Shown here: positions 1-7,600 of the stretch, piece after piece | How positions within the stretch are numbered: the stretch's first letter is position 1 | How the letters are laid out: each line of letters starts with the position of its first letter | DNA from: an uncultured Ideonella sp. | GTDB taxonomy: Bacteria; Pseudomonadota; Gammaproteobacteria; Burkholderiales; Burkholderiaceae | NCBI GenBank assembly: GCA_946479475.1 | Contig: CAMLGG010000143.1 | Span: 1-13,714, forward strand | Length of the DNA: 13,714 nt | Reading direction: 5' to 3' | Made by a program: the position numbers and the translations under genes | Notes under the pieces: generated by a model | Database searches by the model: none | Told to the model about the DNA's origin: nothing | What the model saw: only the letters and a program-made list of their open reading frames with translations

Positions 1-790
1 GCTCGAAGATCTCCTTCTGCATGTAGTGCCGGTAGGGGCCGAGCTCGGCGGCGCCGCTGGCGACCTGGACCGTCTTCACCTCGCGCGTCACCGGGCGGAA
101 CTGGCCGCGTTCGTCGCGCGCCGCGATCCAGTGCTTGCCGAGCTGCAGGTCGACGACGTCGCCCTCTTCCAGATAGGCTATGCGGTCGGTCACGCCGGCC
201 AGCGCCATCGCGTCGGAGGCCAGGTAGCGGGCGCCGGTGGCCTCGTCGACCCCCAGCACGAGGGGCGAGCCCTCACGTGCGCCGACGACGCGTTGCGGCT
301 CGTCGCGGCAGAACACGGCAATCGCGTAGGCCCCCTTGAGCCGTTGCACCGTGCGCTGCACCGCTTCGAACAGGTCGCCCTCGTAGTGATGGTTCACCAG
401 GTGCGCGATGACCTCGGTGTCCGTCTGGCTCTCGAACACGTAGCCCTTGGCCTTGAGCTCGTCGCGCAGTTCCTCGTGGTTCTCGATGATGCCGTTGTGG
501 ACCAGCGCGATGCGCTCGCGCGAGAAGTGCGGGTGCGCGTTGTGCACGGCCGGCGCGCCGTGGGTGGCCCAGCGTGTGTGGGCGATGCCGGTGCCACTGG
601 CCACGTGGTCATGCTCGACCTGTGCCAGCAGGTCCGCCACGCGGGCGGTGGACCGGCTGCGGCGCAAGACGCCGTCCTGGTGGACCGCGACGCCGCAGGA
701 GTCGTAGCCGCGGTACTCCAGCCGCTGCAGGCCCTGGACAAGGATGGGGACGATGTTGCGGGCGCTGACCGCGCCGACGATGCCGCACAT
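1..790 (-). CDS. glmS: Glutamine--fructose-6-phosphate aminotransferase, N-terminal part (3' end outside window)
   Basis: GlmS makes glucosamine-6-phosphate from fructose-6-phosphate and glutamine, the first step towards UDP-GlcNAc for peptidoglycan and LPS; it is cytoplasmic. The reading frame opens MCGIVGAV. After Met removal, Cys2 becomes the N-terminal nucleophile of the class II glutaminase domain. Further family motifs are HTRWATHG (about 71-78), HNGIIEN (98-104) and SQTDTE (121-126). The readable part ends in HYMQKEIFE near residue 263, the linker into the first SIS (sugar isomerase) domain. About 350 residues of the usual ~610 lie beyond the left edge. The start is fixed by the obligatory MCG and by a GGAAAG ribosome site 9 nt upstream. 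It diverges from the Lrp-type regulator across 125 bp. I see no defect in the visible part. No GlmS-type ribozyme is expected in this lineage and none was seen. Confidence 0.97.
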   Translation of the reverse strand, partial: MCGIVGAVSARNIVPILVQGLQRLEYRGYDSCGVAVHQDGVLRRSRSTARVADLLAQVEHDHVASGTGIAHTRWATHGAPAVHNAHPHFSRERIALVHNGIIENHEELRDELKAKGYVFESQTDTEVIAHLVNHHYEGDLFEAVQRTVQRLKGAYAIAVFCRDEPQRVVGAREGSPLVLGVDEATGARYLASDAMALAGVTDRIAYLEEGDVVDLQLGKHWIAARDERGQFRPVTREVKTVQVASGAAELGPYRHYMQKEIFE

Positions 791-915
791 GGTGTTTCGC
801 TTTCCGTGGAGGAATCCAGCCATGCTAGGGCGGCCAGCGAGAGCGATGCTTCCATATTTGCTCCGTCGATGGCGTATTCTTTCACTACATCGCACCCACG
901 AATGATTCTTTCTTC
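791..915. promoter_or_regulatory. Divergent intergenic region glmS / Lrp-type regulator with a direct repeat
   Basis: This 125-bp region must hold the promoters of both divergent genes. It is noticeably more AT-rich than its surroundings from about 850 onward. The octamer ATTCTTTC occurs twice in direct orientation, at 876-883 and 905-912, 29 bp apart (close to three helical turns). The second copy lies against the regulator's start codon and overlaps the short palindrome GAAT-G-ATTC (900-908). Lrp-family proteins often repress their own promoters through several helically phased sites, so these copies are candidate sites. I could not assign convincing -35/-10 pairs by eye on either strand. 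Confidence 0.4.
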
Positions 916-1413
916 ATGACGCCAAACTCGGCAGATTCAATCGCGCTGGATACCTTGGACTGGCGCCTGCTCGATCTCCTGCAGGCGGACGCCAGCCTGA
1001 CCAACCACGCCCTGGCCGAAGCCGCGGGCGTGTCCCCCGCCACCGCCCTGCGGCGGGTCAAGCGCCTTCGCGAGAGCGGCGTCGTGGAGCGGATCACCGC
1101 CCTGCTCTCGCCGCGCCTGGCCGGCCAAGGCCTGTCGGCGATCTGCGAGCTCACGCTGGATCGGCAGGGCGAAGAGCATCAGGCGGCGTTCGAGTCGCGT
1201 GCCGTCGCCGACCCCGCGGTGCAGCAGTGCTGGCGCGTCTCGCCGGGGCCGGATTTCGTCCTCGTCGCCTGGGCGGTCGACATGCCGGCCTTCCACGCCT
1301 TCACCCAGCGCCTGTTCACCCAGGACGCCAACGTACGCAACGTGAAGACCTATTTCGCGCTGAAGCGGGCCAAGTTCGAGCCGCGCGTGCAGGCTGCTGA
1401 TTTCAAAGGCTAG
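916..1413 (+). CDS. Lrp/AsnC family transcriptional regulator
   Basis: A 165-residue protein, the usual length for the leucine-responsive regulator (feast/famine) family. Residues about 12-62 form an AsnC-type winged helix-turn-helix (LDWRLLDLLQADAS, then ALAEAAGVSPATALRRVKRL). Residues about 70-150 match the C-terminal ligand-binding/oligomerisation (RAM/AsnC) domain, including GPDFVLVAWA and the ending RNVKTYFALKRAKF. The effector, probably an amino acid, cannot be told from sequence. No Shine-Dalgarno sequence is visible before ATG 916 (the preceding bases are a T/C-rich run), so the mRNA may be leaderless or initiate weakly. The start is nevertheless supported because the HTH begins about 12 residues in. 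It diverges from glmS and converges on cfa; neither neighbour reveals its targets. Autoregulation is an inference from the upstream repeat. Confidence 0.92.
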   Translation: MTPNSADSIALDTLDWRLLDLLQADASLTNHALAEAAGVSPATALRRVKRLRESGVVERITALLSPRLAGQGLSAICELTLDRQGEEHQAAFESRAVADPAVQQCWRVSPGPDFVLVAWAVDMPAFHAFTQRLFTQDANVRNVKTYFALKRAKFEPRVQAADFKG

Positions 1414-1418
1414 GCCGA

Positions 1419-1444
1419 CAGGCCGGGCGACAGGATCCGGCCTG
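1419..1444. terminator. Inverted repeat between convergent regulator and cfa
   Basis: CAGGCCGG (1419-1426) and CCGGCCTG (1437-1444) are exact reverse complements around a 10-nt loop. The hairpin starts 5 nt after the regulator's stop codon and lies 35 bp beyond the cfa stop, in the 65-bp convergent gap. There is no T-run on either side, so it may slow polymerase or stabilise 3' ends rather than be a full intrinsic terminator. Confidence 0.45.
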
Positions 1445-1478
1445 GAAGCGCGCGAGCGTCAGTCTGCGCTGAGGCGGT

Positions 1479-2690
1479 TCACAGCGCCGGCCGGTGATAG
1501 CCGCCCGGCACGCCCTGGGGCGAAAGCACCCACTGCCACAGCTGGATGTCGCGGGCCCGGAAGGCACCGGCGCAGGACAGCAGGTAGTAGGTCCACATGC
1601 GGTGGAAGCGTTCGCCCAGTCGATCCTTGAAGCGCGGCCACGCCGCCTCGACGTTGGCGTGCCAGCTCATCAGCGTGCGGTCGTAGTCGGCGCCGAAGTT
1701 GTGCAGGTCCTCGACGACGAAGTGCTGCTCGCAGGCCCGCCCCAGGCGGGCGACGGTGGGCAGCTCGCCGTTGGGGAAGATGTACTTGTCTATCCAGGGG
1801 TCGGTGCCCTCGCCCTGCTCGTTGCGGCCGATGGAGTGCAGCAGGAACAGGCCGTCCGGCTCCAGCAGCTTCTCGGCCGTCTCGATGAAGGTGCCGTAGT
1901 TCTTGTGGCCCACATGCTCGAACATGCCGAGGCTGACGATGCGGTCGAAACGGCCGGCCTTGCCGGGCAGGTCGCGGTAGTCCTCGAGCAGGAACTCCAC
2001 CGGCAGGCCGGCGCAGCGCTCGCGGCCCAGCGCCACCTGCTCGGCAGACACGGTGGCGCCCACGCAAGTCACGCCGTGCCGTTCGGCGGCGTACTTCATG
2101 AAGCTGCCCCAGCCGCAGCCGATGTCGAGCACCCGCATGCCCGGCTTCAGGCCGAGCTTGCGGCAGGTCAGCTCCAGCTTGGCCTCCTGGGCTTCGTCCA
2201 GCGTCTGCGCGCCGGCGGACCAGTAGCCGCAGGTGTAGGTCATGCGCCGGTCGAGCATGGCCTCGTAGAAGTCGTTGCCGATGTCGTAGTGGCGCTGGCC
2301 CACCTCCCAGGCGCGGCGGCGCGTCTGGCGGTTCAGCCAGCGGGCCTTGAGCAGGTGCCAGACCGGCGGGCGCGTGCCGGATGCCGGCGCCTGGTCGCCC
2401 AGGGTCATCTGGGCCCGCACCAGCTTGTGGAAGAGCTGGTCCAGCCGCTCGGCCGTCCAGTCGCCGTCCATGTAGCTCTCGCCCAGGCCGATGGTGCCCT
2501 GTCCCAGCACCCGCTCGGGCACGTTGGGGCCGATCAGCCGCATGTCCCAGGGCCTGTCGCCGTTGACGCGGATGTCGGCCCGCGCCAGCAGCCTCTCGAA
2601 CCACTCGCGTGCGCCGGCCCCTCGCCGCCCGCCGCGTACCACGCCCGTGCTCTTCTTGTTGCCCGCCAGGTTGACCGCTTCAGCGTCCAT
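1479..2690 (-). CDS. cfa: Cyclopropane-fatty-acyl-phospholipid synthase
   Basis: Cfa transfers a methylene group from S-adenosylmethionine to the cis double bond of acyl chains in membrane phospholipids, typically on entry to stationary phase or under acid stress. The 403-residue protein aligns by eye over its whole length with E. coli Cfa. It has an N-terminal lipid-binding domain (VLGQGTIGLGESYMDGDW, about 61-78) and a Rossmann SAM site VLDIGCGWGSF (187-197). Residues matching the E. coli active-site set are Cys154 (TYTCGYW), Glu258 (GMFEHVG), His285 (LLHSIG) and Tyr336 (GADYDRTL). The strongly diagnostic DPWIDKYIFPNGELP (297-311) is present. ATG 2690 has GGAG 10 nt upstream; the first ~28 residues are basic and poorly conserved. 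It lies 156 bp downstream of rlmI and could be transcribed with it or alone. Confidence 0.97.
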   Translation of the reverse strand: MDAEAVNLAGNKKSTGVVRGGRRGAGAREWFERLLARADIRVNGDRPWDMRLIGPNVPERVLGQGTIGLGESYMDGDWTAERLDQLFHKLVRAQMTLGDQAPASGTRPPVWHLLKARWLNRQTRRRAWEVGQRHYDIGNDFYEAMLDRRMTYTCGYWSAGAQTLDEAQEAKLELTCRKLGLKPGMRVLDIGCGWGSFMKYAAERHGVTCVGATVSAEQVALGRERCAGLPVEFLLEDYRDLPGKAGRFDRIVSLGMFEHVGHKNYGTFIETAEKLLEPDGLFLLHSIGRNEQGEGTDPWIDKYIFPNGELPTVARLGRACEQHFVVEDLHNFGADYDRTLMSWHANVEAAWPRFKDRLGERFHRMWTYYLLSCAGAFRARDIQLWQWVLSPQGVPGGYHRPAL

Positions 2691-2802
2691 GCGCTCGCCA
2701 CTCCGGTGAAAAAGGGGGTGAACACACTTTGCGTGAGACCGCGCCAGCCGGCAAGACCCCCGACCAATGGGCCGATGGCGTGCAGGAGAAATCGAAGCCG
2801 CC

Positions 2803-2837
2803 GGCCCGTGCGCAGGAAAACCGGCAAATGACGGGCC
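2803..2837 (-). terminator. Weak hairpin after rlmI
   Basis: GGCCCGT (2803-2809) and ACGGGCC (2831-2837) can pair as a 7-bp stem with a 21-nt loop, beginning 9 nt after the rlmI stop codon on the minus strand. The loop is long and no T-run follows at once, so termination is uncertain. The rest of the 156-bp rlmI-cfa gap shows no gene. Confidence 0.22.
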
Positions 2838-2846
2838 CGGCGCGCC

Positions 2847-4028
2847 CTACTGCTTCAGGATGGCCAGGCCCTTGAGGTACTCGCCCTCGGGGAACATCAG
2901 CGTGGTCGGGTGGTCCGGCGCGCCTTCGAGGCGGGCCAGGATGGGGCCATCGACGCCGGCATCCATGGCCGCGCCGGCGACGATCTTGTGGAACAGCTCC
3001 GCCCCGACGCCGCCCGAGCAGCTGAAGGTCAGCAGCAGCCCGCCGGGCGCCAGCAGCTTCAGGCCGAGGCGGTTGATGTCCTTGTAGGCCCGCGCGGCGC
3101 GCTCGGCGTGGGCGGCCGTGGGCGCGAACTTCGGCGGGTCCAGCACGATGGCGTCGAACTGCTCGCCGCGCTGCAGGGCCTCGCGCAGGTAGGTGTTCAC
3201 ATCCGCATCGATAGCCTGGTGGCGCGCCGGGTCGTGGCCGTTCAGCGTGACGTGCGCCTGGGCGCGCTCCAGCGCCGGGGCCGAGGAATCGACGCTGATG
3301 ACCTGCTCGGCGCCGCCGGCCAGCGCGGCCACGCTGAAGCCGCCTGTGTAGCTGTAGCAGTTCAGCACGCGTTTGCAGCCGAAGCCGCGCACCCACCGGG
3401 CCAGGTGCGCGCGGTTGTCGCGCTGGTCCAGGTAGAAGCCGGTCTTGTGGCCTTCGTGCACGTCCAGCGTCAGGCGCCAGCCGTGCTCGCGGATCGTCAC
3501 CGTGGTGTCGCCCTCGCCGCGCAGCCATCCGGTGACGGGCGGCAGGCCTTCGAGGGCGCGCACGCCGGAGTCCGAACGTTCGTACAACCGGGTGCAGCCG
3601 GTGAGCTGAAGCAGCACGTCGGCGATGGCGCTCTTGAAGCGCTCGGTGCCGGCCGAGAGGAACTGCGCCGAGAGCAGTTCGCCGTAGCGGTCCACCACCA
3701 GGCCGGGCAGGCCGTCGGCCTCGCCGTGGATGAGGCGGACCCCGTCGCTCTCGACGTTCAGCCGCTGGCGCAGAGCCAGCGCCGCGCCGATGCGGCGCTT
3801 GAAGAACGCGTGGTCGACGCGCTCGTTCTCGTCGAAGGTCCAGGCCCGCACGCGGATCTGGGAACTGGGGGAATAGGCGGCCCAGGCGAGGAAGCGGCCT
3901 TCGTGGGACTCGACTCGCACCGTCTCGCCGGCATCGGCCTGCCCCTTGGCGATGCTGCCGGCGAACACCCAGGGATGGCGGCGCAGCAGCGAACGTTCCT
4001 TGCCTTCGCGCAGGCGGATCACTTTCAT
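2847..4028 (-). CDS. rlmI: 23S rRNA (cytosine-5-)-methyltransferase RlmI-like
   Basis: Predicted SAM-dependent methyltransferase of the RlmI/YccW family, which in E. coli makes m5C1962 in 23S rRNA. The 393-residue length matches the family (about 396). The N-terminal ~70 residues resemble a PUA RNA-binding domain (RRHPWVFAGSI, 16-26). A linker domain carries VRLIHGEADGLPGLVVDRYG (97-116). The Rossmann catalytic domain follows, with GFYLDQRDNR (197-206), motif I VLNCYSYTGGFS (221-232) and motif IV LDPPKF (296-301). TFSCSG (334-339) contains the likely catalytic Cys337. ATG 4028 opens directly with the family-typical MKVIRLREGKERSLLRRHPW, which supports this start despite a weak ribosome site. 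It begins 34 bp after the ABC permease stop, so it may be read through from that operon. The exact target base is inferred from the family. Confidence 0.93.
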   Translation of the reverse strand: MKVIRLREGKERSLLRRHPWVFAGSIAKGQADAGETVRVESHEGRFLAWAAYSPSSQIRVRAWTFDENERVDHAFFKRRIGAALALRQRLNVESDGVRLIHGEADGLPGLVVDRYGELLSAQFLSAGTERFKSAIADVLLQLTGCTRLYERSDSGVRALEGLPPVTGWLRGEGDTTVTIREHGWRLTLDVHEGHKTGFYLDQRDNRAHLARWVRGFGCKRVLNCYSYTGGFSVAALAGGAEQVISVDSSAPALERAQAHVTLNGHDPARHQAIDADVNTYLREALQRGEQFDAIVLDPPKFAPTAAHAERAARAYKDINRLGLKLLAPGGLLLTFSCSGGVGAELFHKIVAGAAMDAGVDGPILARLEGAPDHPTTLMFPEGEYLKGLAILKQ

Positions 4029-4062
4029 GCCGTGATTGTCGCCTGCGCTCCCGGCGCCTCGA

Positions 4063-4926
4063 TCAGGCCCTCGTCCGCCTCAGGACCAGCAGGCCGAAGC
4101 AAGCCGCCGCCACCACCAGGCCCCCCAGGAACAACGGCTGGCCCAGCGCGGCGAGCGCATCCGCCGCGTCGCGCCCCAGCATCGCCGGCAGCTGGCCCAG
4201 CCCCGGCATCGTCTTGTCATCGATCGCGATGGGCGCGACCGAGCGGGCGGCGTTGTCGAAGATGCTGGCGATGGTGTCGAGCACGATCGGCTGGTCGTAG
4301 GCCTTGGCCAGGAACACCCCGCCCAGGCCCAGCACCGCTGCGACGGCCGGCACGCCCCAACGCTTGAGCCAGGCCGAGGCCGCCATCGCGCCGAGCAGCA
4401 GCGGCGAGAGCCACAGGGCGGCCAGCACGATGCCGAGCGCCAGGCGCGCGATGCCGGCCACGAACACCGTCGCGACCGCAGCCCAGGGCACCTGTCCCAG
4501 CGCACCGGCGCCTTGCACCCGCGCCTCGGCGATCAGGCCGGCCACCGGGCTGCCCAGGGCCGCCAGCCCGAGCAGCAACAGCGGCATCACGAGCAGGTGC
4601 ATCAACACCGTGGCGCCGACGGCCTGGGTGTGCGAGATGGGCAGCGACTGCCAGAACTCGATCGAGCGGTCCTGCCAGTCGCGCCGCGCCAGGCCGGGGG
4701 CCTGGATCGCGACCGCGCCGCCCGCGAGCACGAGCAGGAAGAAGACGTAGCCCATGGCCACGATCAGGCTGACCATGCCGGGCGGCGGCGCCGAGCCGTG
4801 GCCGAAGTCGATGGTGCCGAAGCTCATCAGCGGCACCATGATCGCGAAGGGCACGACGCCCAGCAGGAGCCAGCCGAAGCGGTGCTGCATCCACTCGCGC
4901 TTGAGCAGGGTCTGGAAAGTCTGCAT
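4063..4926 (-). CDS. ABC-2 type transporter permease (YtrA-type operon)
   Basis: Membrane subunit of an ABC transporter, 287 residues with about six hydrophobic segments (roughly 18-36, 51-76, 101-124, 147-180, 192-208, 262-282). The cytoplasmic loop between segments 2 and 3 has RRDWQDRSIEFWQSLPISHTQ, the pattern seen where ABC-2 permeases contact their ATPase. The start MQTFQTLLKREW is chosen because a GAGGAG ribosome site overlaps the upstream ATPase stop region and lies about 8 nt before ATG 4926. An in-frame extension upstream to 5283 would overlap the ATPase gene and is rejected. The ATPase stop is 11 nt away, so the pair is surely co-transcribed. The substrate is unknown. Relatives in gntR-linked operons are proposed to act in envelope stress or peptide/antibiotic response, but nothing here proves it. 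Confidence 0.9.
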   Translation of the reverse strand: MQTFQTLLKREWMQHRFGWLLLGVVPFAIMVPLMSFGTIDFGHGSAPPPGMVSLIVAMGYVFFLLVLAGGAVAIQAPGLARRDWQDRSIEFWQSLPISHTQAVGATVLMHLLVMPLLLLGLAALGSPVAGLIAEARVQGAGALGQVPWAAVATVFVAGIARLALGIVLAALWLSPLLLGAMAASAWLKRWGVPAVAAVLGLGGVFLAKAYDQPIVLDTIASIFDNAARSVAPIAIDDKTMPGLGQLPAMLGRDAADALAALGQPLFLGGLVVAAACFGLLVLRRTRA

Positions 4927-4937
4927 GGCCGGTCTCC

Positions 4938-5816
4938 TCAGCGCTGCGGGTTGATCTCGGGGGCGCGGGTCAGCGCGACGAACAGGTCGACCAGGCTGGG
5001 CCGCATGCGCTGGCCGAGCGAAGCGACGTGGGCCGGCGGCGCGCCGTCGAACAGCGCTGCCGACTCGCCCTGCTGCCGGTAGCGCAGGATGGGATGCGCG
5101 GCGGCGATGGCCTCGGCGGCTTGCGGGTCGTGCTTGAGCGCCACGAAGCGGTCGTCGATCTGGTCGAGCGGGATGTCGAGCACCAGCTTGCCCTCGTTGA
5201 GCATCATCACGTCGGACAGCAGGCCCTCGATCTCCTCGACCTGGTGGGTGGAGATCAGAACGCTGCGCTCGCCGTCGCACCACTCGTCGATGAGCATCTC
5301 GTAGAAGGCCTTGCGGCTGAGCACGTCCAGTCCCAACGTGGGCTCGTCGAGGATCATCAGCCGGGCGTCGACGGCGGCGATCAGCGCGAGGTGCGTCTGC
5401 ACCACCATCCCGCGGGAGAGCGACTTGATCTTGTCGCCGGTCTTGACGCTGGTGCGCTTGAGCAGCGCACGGGCACGTTCGGCCGAGAACTTCGGGTGCA
5501 GGCCGGTCATCAGCTCGATCAGCTGCTCGACCGTGGCCCAGCGCGGCAGGATCGCCACGTCGGGGATGTAGGTCACGTCCTGCAGCAGCCTGACCCGATC
5601 GCGCTGCGGCTGCAGGCCCAGCACCTCGAGCCGGCCCTCGTGGTCGTGCAGGCCGACCATGGCCTTCATCAGCGAGGTCTTGCCTGCGCCGTTGTGGCCC
5701 AGCAGGCCGACGACGCGGCCCTTGGCGATCGAGAAGTTCAGGCTGTCCAGCGCCAGCTTCTTGCCGTAGTGCAGGCTCAGGCCCTCGGCGCGGATGAGGG
5801 TGTCTTGTGTGGTCAT
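4938..5816 (-). CDS. ABC transporter ATP-binding protein
   Basis: Nucleotide-binding subunit that powers the adjacent permease; 292 residues. Walker A is GHNGAGKTS (40-48), Walker B LMILDEP (153-159), the D-loop LGLD (161-164), and the switch histidine is His191 (STHQ). Two positions differ from the textbook. The signature is LSRGM (133-137) rather than LSGGQ. The expected Q-loop reads YIPD (83-86), with Asp where Gln usually binds magnesium/water. Variants such as S(K/R)GM are known among ABC-2 subfamilies of the YtrB/YhcH type, so the protein is probably active. Residues beyond about 215 form a C-terminal extension common in this group. ATG 5816 lies 4 nt after the gntR stop, with GGGAGG inside the end of gntR as ribosome site, which indicates translational coupling. 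Confidence 0.94.
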   Translation of the reverse strand: MTTQDTLIRAEGLSLHYGKKLALDSLNFSIAKGRVVGLLGHNGAGKTSLMKAMVGLHDHEGRLEVLGLQPQRDRVRLLQDVTYIPDVAILPRWATVEQLIELMTGLHPKFSAERARALLKRTSVKTGDKIKSLSRGMVVQTHLALIAAVDARLMILDEPTLGLDVLSRKAFYEMLIDEWCDGERSVLISTHQVEEIEGLLSDVMMLNEGKLVLDIPLDQIDDRFVALKHDPQAAEAIAAAHPILRYRQQGESAALFDGAPPAHVASLGQRMRPSLVDLFVALTRAPEINPQR

Positions 5817-5820
5817 TGGG

Positions 5821-6168
5821 TCAGGCCTCCCAGGTCAGTTCATCCATCTGCAGGCCCAGGCGGCGCAGCCTGGTACGCAACGCCGGCCATTCCTGCTCGA
5901 GAAAGCGCTGGCGTTCGAGCGCCAGCAGGCGCTCGCGCGCACCGCGGCGCACGAACAGGCCGAGGCCGCGGCGGTTGTCGAGCAGGCCGTCGTCGGCCAG
6001 CGCCTGCAGCGCTCGGCCCACGGTGAGCGGATTGAGCATGTACTGCGCGGCCAGCGCCCGCACGGACGGCATCGGCTCGCCCTCGGGTGGTTCGCCGTCG
6101 AGCAGCGCGCCGGCCAGGCGGTCGGCCAGTTGCCGGTAGATCGGCTGGCGGTCGTCCCAGGTTGGCAT
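5821..6168 (-). CDS. GntR family transcriptional regulator, YtrA type
   Basis: A short GntR-family repressor of 115 residues. Residues about 8-75 form the winged HTH (PIYRQLADRLAGALLDGE, then MPSVRALAAQYMLNPLTVGRALQALADDGLL, with the wing RRGLGLFV). The remaining ~40 residues are a small charged helical tail rather than an FCD or UTRA effector domain. That short tail is the hallmark of the YtrA subfamily, whose members sit at the head of ABC transporter operons and repress them. ATG 6168 is preceded by AGAGGTGAG, a good ribosome site. A longer in-frame start at 6273 would run through the operator and is rejected. It is first gene of a three-gene operon with the ATPase (4-nt gap) and permease. 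What relieves repression is unknown. Confidence 0.93.
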   Translation of the reverse strand: MPTWDDRQPIYRQLADRLAGALLDGEPPEGEPMPSVRALAAQYMLNPLTVGRALQALADDGLLDNRRGLGLFVRRGARERLLALERQRFLEQEWPALRTRLRRLGLQMDELTWEA

Positions 6169-6183
6169 GGACTCACCTCTTGG

Positions 6184-6205
6184 GTGTCTTAGTGATGTAA
6201 GACAC
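6184..6205. promoter_or_regulatory. Probable GntR (YtrA-type) operator
   Basis: GTGTCTTA (6184-6191) and TAAGACAC (6198-6205) form a perfect 8-bp inverted repeat with a 6-bp spacer, 22 bp in all. It ends 15 bp before the gntR start codon, so it would overlap the transcription start region. GTGT...ACAC half-sites with AT-rich inner parts resemble what I recall of operators for B. subtilis YtrA. I infer autorepression of the whole gntR-ABC operon. No strong -35/-10 pair could be placed. Confidence 0.75.
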
Positions 6206-6232
6206 TGTAGAGGGCCGACGGCGGGCTGTCCC

Positions 6233-6278
6233 GGCCGGTGCGACAGCCTGCAGGAGGGCCCGACGAACTGCACCGGCC
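6233..6278 (-). terminator. Hairpin after the M48 protease gene
   Basis: GGCCGGTGC (6233-6241) and GCACCGGCC (6270-6278) are exact reverse complements: a 9-bp GC-rich stem around a 28-nt loop that contains the small palindrome CCTGCAGG. It begins 2 nt after the protease stop codon on the minus strand and lies upstream of the gntR operator. No T-run follows, so it could be a factor-aided terminator or a 3'-end stabiliser that isolates the gntR operon from read-through. Confidence 0.45.
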
Positions 6279-6280
6279 CG

Positions 6281-7600
6281 TCAGGGCAGCTGCTGCTGCC
6301 GCCACCTCATCGCGGCCAGGATGCGGCTGCGGGCGCTGGGGTGGTCGAAGAAGACGAACTCCTCGATCGGCCCGGGCTCGGTCTTGCGGTACTCGGCCAG
6401 CTTCAGCATCGCCTCGGCCAGACCGTGCGGCTCGCGCGCCAGGTTCAGCGACCACAGGTCGGCCTCCTCCTCCATCGTCCGGATGATGGTGTTGAGCACC
6501 GGCGTCGCGAGGAACAGGTAGACGCCCAGCACGGCAGCCAGCAAGGGCAGCGAGCCGACGTCGGCCACGCCTTCGCCGAGGCGCCAGCGCGCGCCCCAAC
6601 GCGCCAGCAGGCGCCGCATCGCCCAGGCCGAGAACCCGAAACCCACGAAGAGGACGATGGCCAGCATCGCCAGCGACTTGACCGCGTGGTGCATCGCGTA
6701 GTGGCCGATCTCGTGCCCCATCACCGCGCGGATCTCGGCCGGGCTGGCGCGCCGCAGGAGGTTGTCGTTCAGGCGGATGGCCGCCGTGCCGCCCAGGCCG
6801 GAGACGTTGGCGCTGACGCGCGTCGTCTGGCGCGAGGCATCGAACTCGTAGACGTTGTCGGCCGGCACGCCGTTGGCACGAGCCATGGCCAGCACCGCCC
6901 GCTTGACCGGGCCGTCCTCCACCGGCTTGTAGGTGTTGAAAAGAGGATCGATCCAGACCGGCCCGACGAGGATGCCGAGTGCGGCCACGCCGGTGGCGAC
7001 GCCACTGCCCCACATCCACCATCGCTGTGCGGTGCGCCGAAGGACCGCGTAGAGCAACGGCACGACGAGCGCGGCGATGATCATCGAAAGCACCAGGGCG
7101 ATGAGTTGCTCGCCGAACCAGGCGCCAAAGCCCTGCGTCGCCAGGCCGTAGGCATGCTCGCGCGCGAAGCCCTGGTAGATCGTCAGCGGCAGCGAAAGCA
7201 GCCAGCTCGCCGCGGCGTAGAAGGCCCCGTAGAGCGCGTCAGCCAGGACGCGCGGCCTGGCGACGCGGCGCGCCCAGTCGCGCACCGCGGCCGAAGGGCG
7301 CGTCCACAGCAGCACCGCCCCGATCGCCAGGCCGACGAGCGTGTTCCACAGGATCAGCCAGTAGCCGCCCTCGAAGTAGGCATCGGACCGGGCGCGCGCC
7401 TCGGGCGAAAGGCGGTCGAGGTAGGCGCGCGTCGCCAGCTCGGGATCGGCGGGCAGGGCCTGGCGCCAGGCTTCATCGACAGCGCGAACCGGGAAGTGGG
7501 GCGCGGCCGGCGCCGGCGCATCGGCCGACTGGGCATTCGCAGCAGCGATGAGCAGCAGGCCCGCGGCGAGCCAGGCTCGCGACCATGGGTTGGACGGCAT
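6281..7600 (-). CDS. M48 family (Ste24/CAAX protease-like) membrane metallopeptidase
   Basis: Zinc-dependent integral membrane protease of 439 residues. A signal peptide or first membrane anchor lies at about 9-24 (AWLAAGLLLIAAANAQ), with possible cleavage after ANA. The N-terminal region resembles the Peptidase_M48_N domain, with membrane segments near 80-100, 120-142, 165-187 and 197-214. The catalytic core has the zinc motif HEIGH (296-300); a Glu in MEEEADLWS (376-384) is the likely third ligand. The late FFDHPSARSRI (418-428) matches the Ste24-type HP motif. More hydrophobic helices lie at 308-328 and 349-367. ATG 7600 has GAGGGAG 7 nt upstream; an in-frame extension to 7918 is rejected because it crosses the divergent lipoprotein gene. 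Bacterial homologues have unclear substrates, perhaps membrane protein quality control. It seems a single-gene unit. Confidence 0.93.
   Translation of the reverse strand: MPSNPWSRAWLAAGLLLIAAANAQSADAPAPAAPHFPVRAVDEAWRQALPADPELATRAYLDRLSPEARARSDAYFEGGYWLILWNTLVGLAIGAVLLWTRPSAAVRDWARRVARPRVLADALYGAFYAAASWLLSLPLTIYQGFAREHAYGLATQGFGAWFGEQLIALVLSMIIAALVVPLLYAVLRRTAQRWWMWGSGVATGVAALGILVGPVWIDPLFNTYKPVEDGPVKRAVLAMARANGVPADNVYEFDASRQTTRVSANVSGLGGTAAIRLNDNLLRRASPAEIRAVMGHEIGHYAMHHAVKSLAMLAIVLFVGFGFSAWAMRRLLARWGARWRLGEGVADVGSLPLLAAVLGVYLFLATPVLNTIIRTMEEEADLWSLNLAREPHGLAEAMLKLAEYRKTEPGPIEEFVFFDHPSARSRILAAMRWRQQQLP

Noticed and set aside
26..919. Long plus-strand open frame opposite glmS.
   Set aside because: It is antisense to a certain gene, has no ribosome site or recognisable domain, and such frames are expected opposite GC-rich genes. 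The same applies to the frames opposite cfa, rlmI, the ABC genes, dapF and the acyltransferases.
4063..5283. ABC permease starting at 5283 (406 residues).
   Set aside because: The upstream part lies inside the ATPase gene in another frame; ATG 4926 has a strong ribosome site and a normal permease N-terminus.
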